Shown here in pieces: positions 63,852 through 64,000 of a stretch of 64,000 bases of DNA; positions within the stretch are counted from its first letter, which is position 1, and each line of letters begins with the position of its first letter. The notes below the pieces were generated by a model. That model did not search any database, was not told the DNA's origin, and saw nothing but the letters and a program-made list of their open reading frames with translations. The position numbers were made by a program, and so were the translations under genes. The DNA comes from Bacillota bacterium (lineage in GTDB: Bacteria > Bacillota > Clostridia > Acetivibrionales > JAEZXR01). The stretch spans positions 1 through 64,000 of the forward strand of contig JAEZXR010000125.1 in the NCBI GenBank assembly GCA_023419605.1. The letters are read 5' to 3'.

Positions 63852-64000
63852 ATGCCATATAAAATTATCATTGTAGATGATGAAAAAATCATCCGCGAAG
63901 GTCTGGCTAATATCATGGACTGGCAGTCAATCGGTTTTGAAGTGGTTGCGCGGTTGAAAGACGGTAGGGAGGCTCTGGAATATATTGAAAGGAATCCGGT
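63852..64000 (+). CDS. response regulator, 5' part (runs off the window)
   Basis: The frame opens MPYKIIIVDDEKIIREGLAN, with the acidic pair DDE of a receiver domain, and continues IMDWQSIGFEVVARLKDG. The W-[QE]-S-I-G-F pattern is usual for YesN/AraC-type regulators of two-component systems. GGGGGATAAA precedes the ATG at 63852. The C-terminal DNA-binding part lies outside the window. Confidence 0.85.
   Translation, partial: MPYKIIIVDDEKIIREGLANIMDWQSIGFEVVARLKDGREALEYIERNP

Noticed and set aside
1..64000. CRISPR array, tRNA or rRNA genes
   Set aside because: I found no regular spaced direct repeats and no cloverleaf or rRNA signature; a covariance-model search would settle it.

Overview
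The window looks like part of the chromosome of an anaerobic, endospore-forming Clostridia-type Firmicute. The signs are a GerA/GerC/GerB germinant-receptor operon, a Spo0E-like phosphatase, HrcA/CIRCE control of groESL, strong AGGAGG ribosome sites, moderate to low GC, an S-layer (SLH) protein and abundant large serine recombinases. No rRNA, tRNA or CRISPR array was recognised.

Layout. 1-11.7 kb is core-like: a GGDEF-EAL protein, a Spo0E-like peptide, a CBS-GGDEF protein with an unknown partner, the ger operon, a cluster of four DnaA-box-like nonamers, hsp20, and a promoter-CIRCE site feeding a frameshifted CmpB-type membrane gene, groES and groEL. At 12.35 kb an arginase-like gene is cut by a cassette of three serine recombinase genes (12.5-17.1 kb); the middle one has no catalytic domain. 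17.5-25.8 kb holds an XRE regulator and a type I restriction-modification operon (hsdM-hsdS-hsdR plus a metallopeptidase). It ends in a SIR2-like fragment fused to a leftover recombinase tail. 26.2-29.9 kb is an ABC-three-component (ABC-3C) defence operon: nuclease effector, middle component, SMC-like ATPase and a small leading protein. 30.5-40.6 kb holds a fourth recombinase, a Hachiman pair (HamA, HamB) and a 1518-residue SIR2-STAND protein.

40.7-53.5 kb is a mosaic. It contains a truncated group II intron 5' end placed directly after a terminator, a recombinase fragment, a 1569-residue SLH protein with a seven-repeat propeller-like region, an antisense group II intron 3' end with maturase remnant, an MFS transporter, broken aminoglycoside acetyltransferase-like and old-yellow-enzyme genes, a double-HTH MerR regulator with an Imm-5-like gene, a DUF6273 protein and a nucleotidyltransferase. 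Five degenerate copies of one short repeat mark the borders of these blocks (30.4, 40.8, 47.1, 49.8, 53.5 kb). Four of them end in a reading frame resembling the tail of an RlmD-type methyltransferase. I infer serial site-specific insertion at one attachment sequence.

53.6-64 kb returns to ordinary accessory and metabolic genes: methyltransferase, Rrf2 regulator, hydrolase fragment, a divergent TetR/ABC-transporter pair, cysteine desulfidase-like enzyme, WYL regulator, VOC protein, RidA and the start of a response regulator. Two long imperfect palindromes (50172-50279 and 60007-60111) share size, ends and central loop although their arms differ in sequence. They are the least explained structure in the window.
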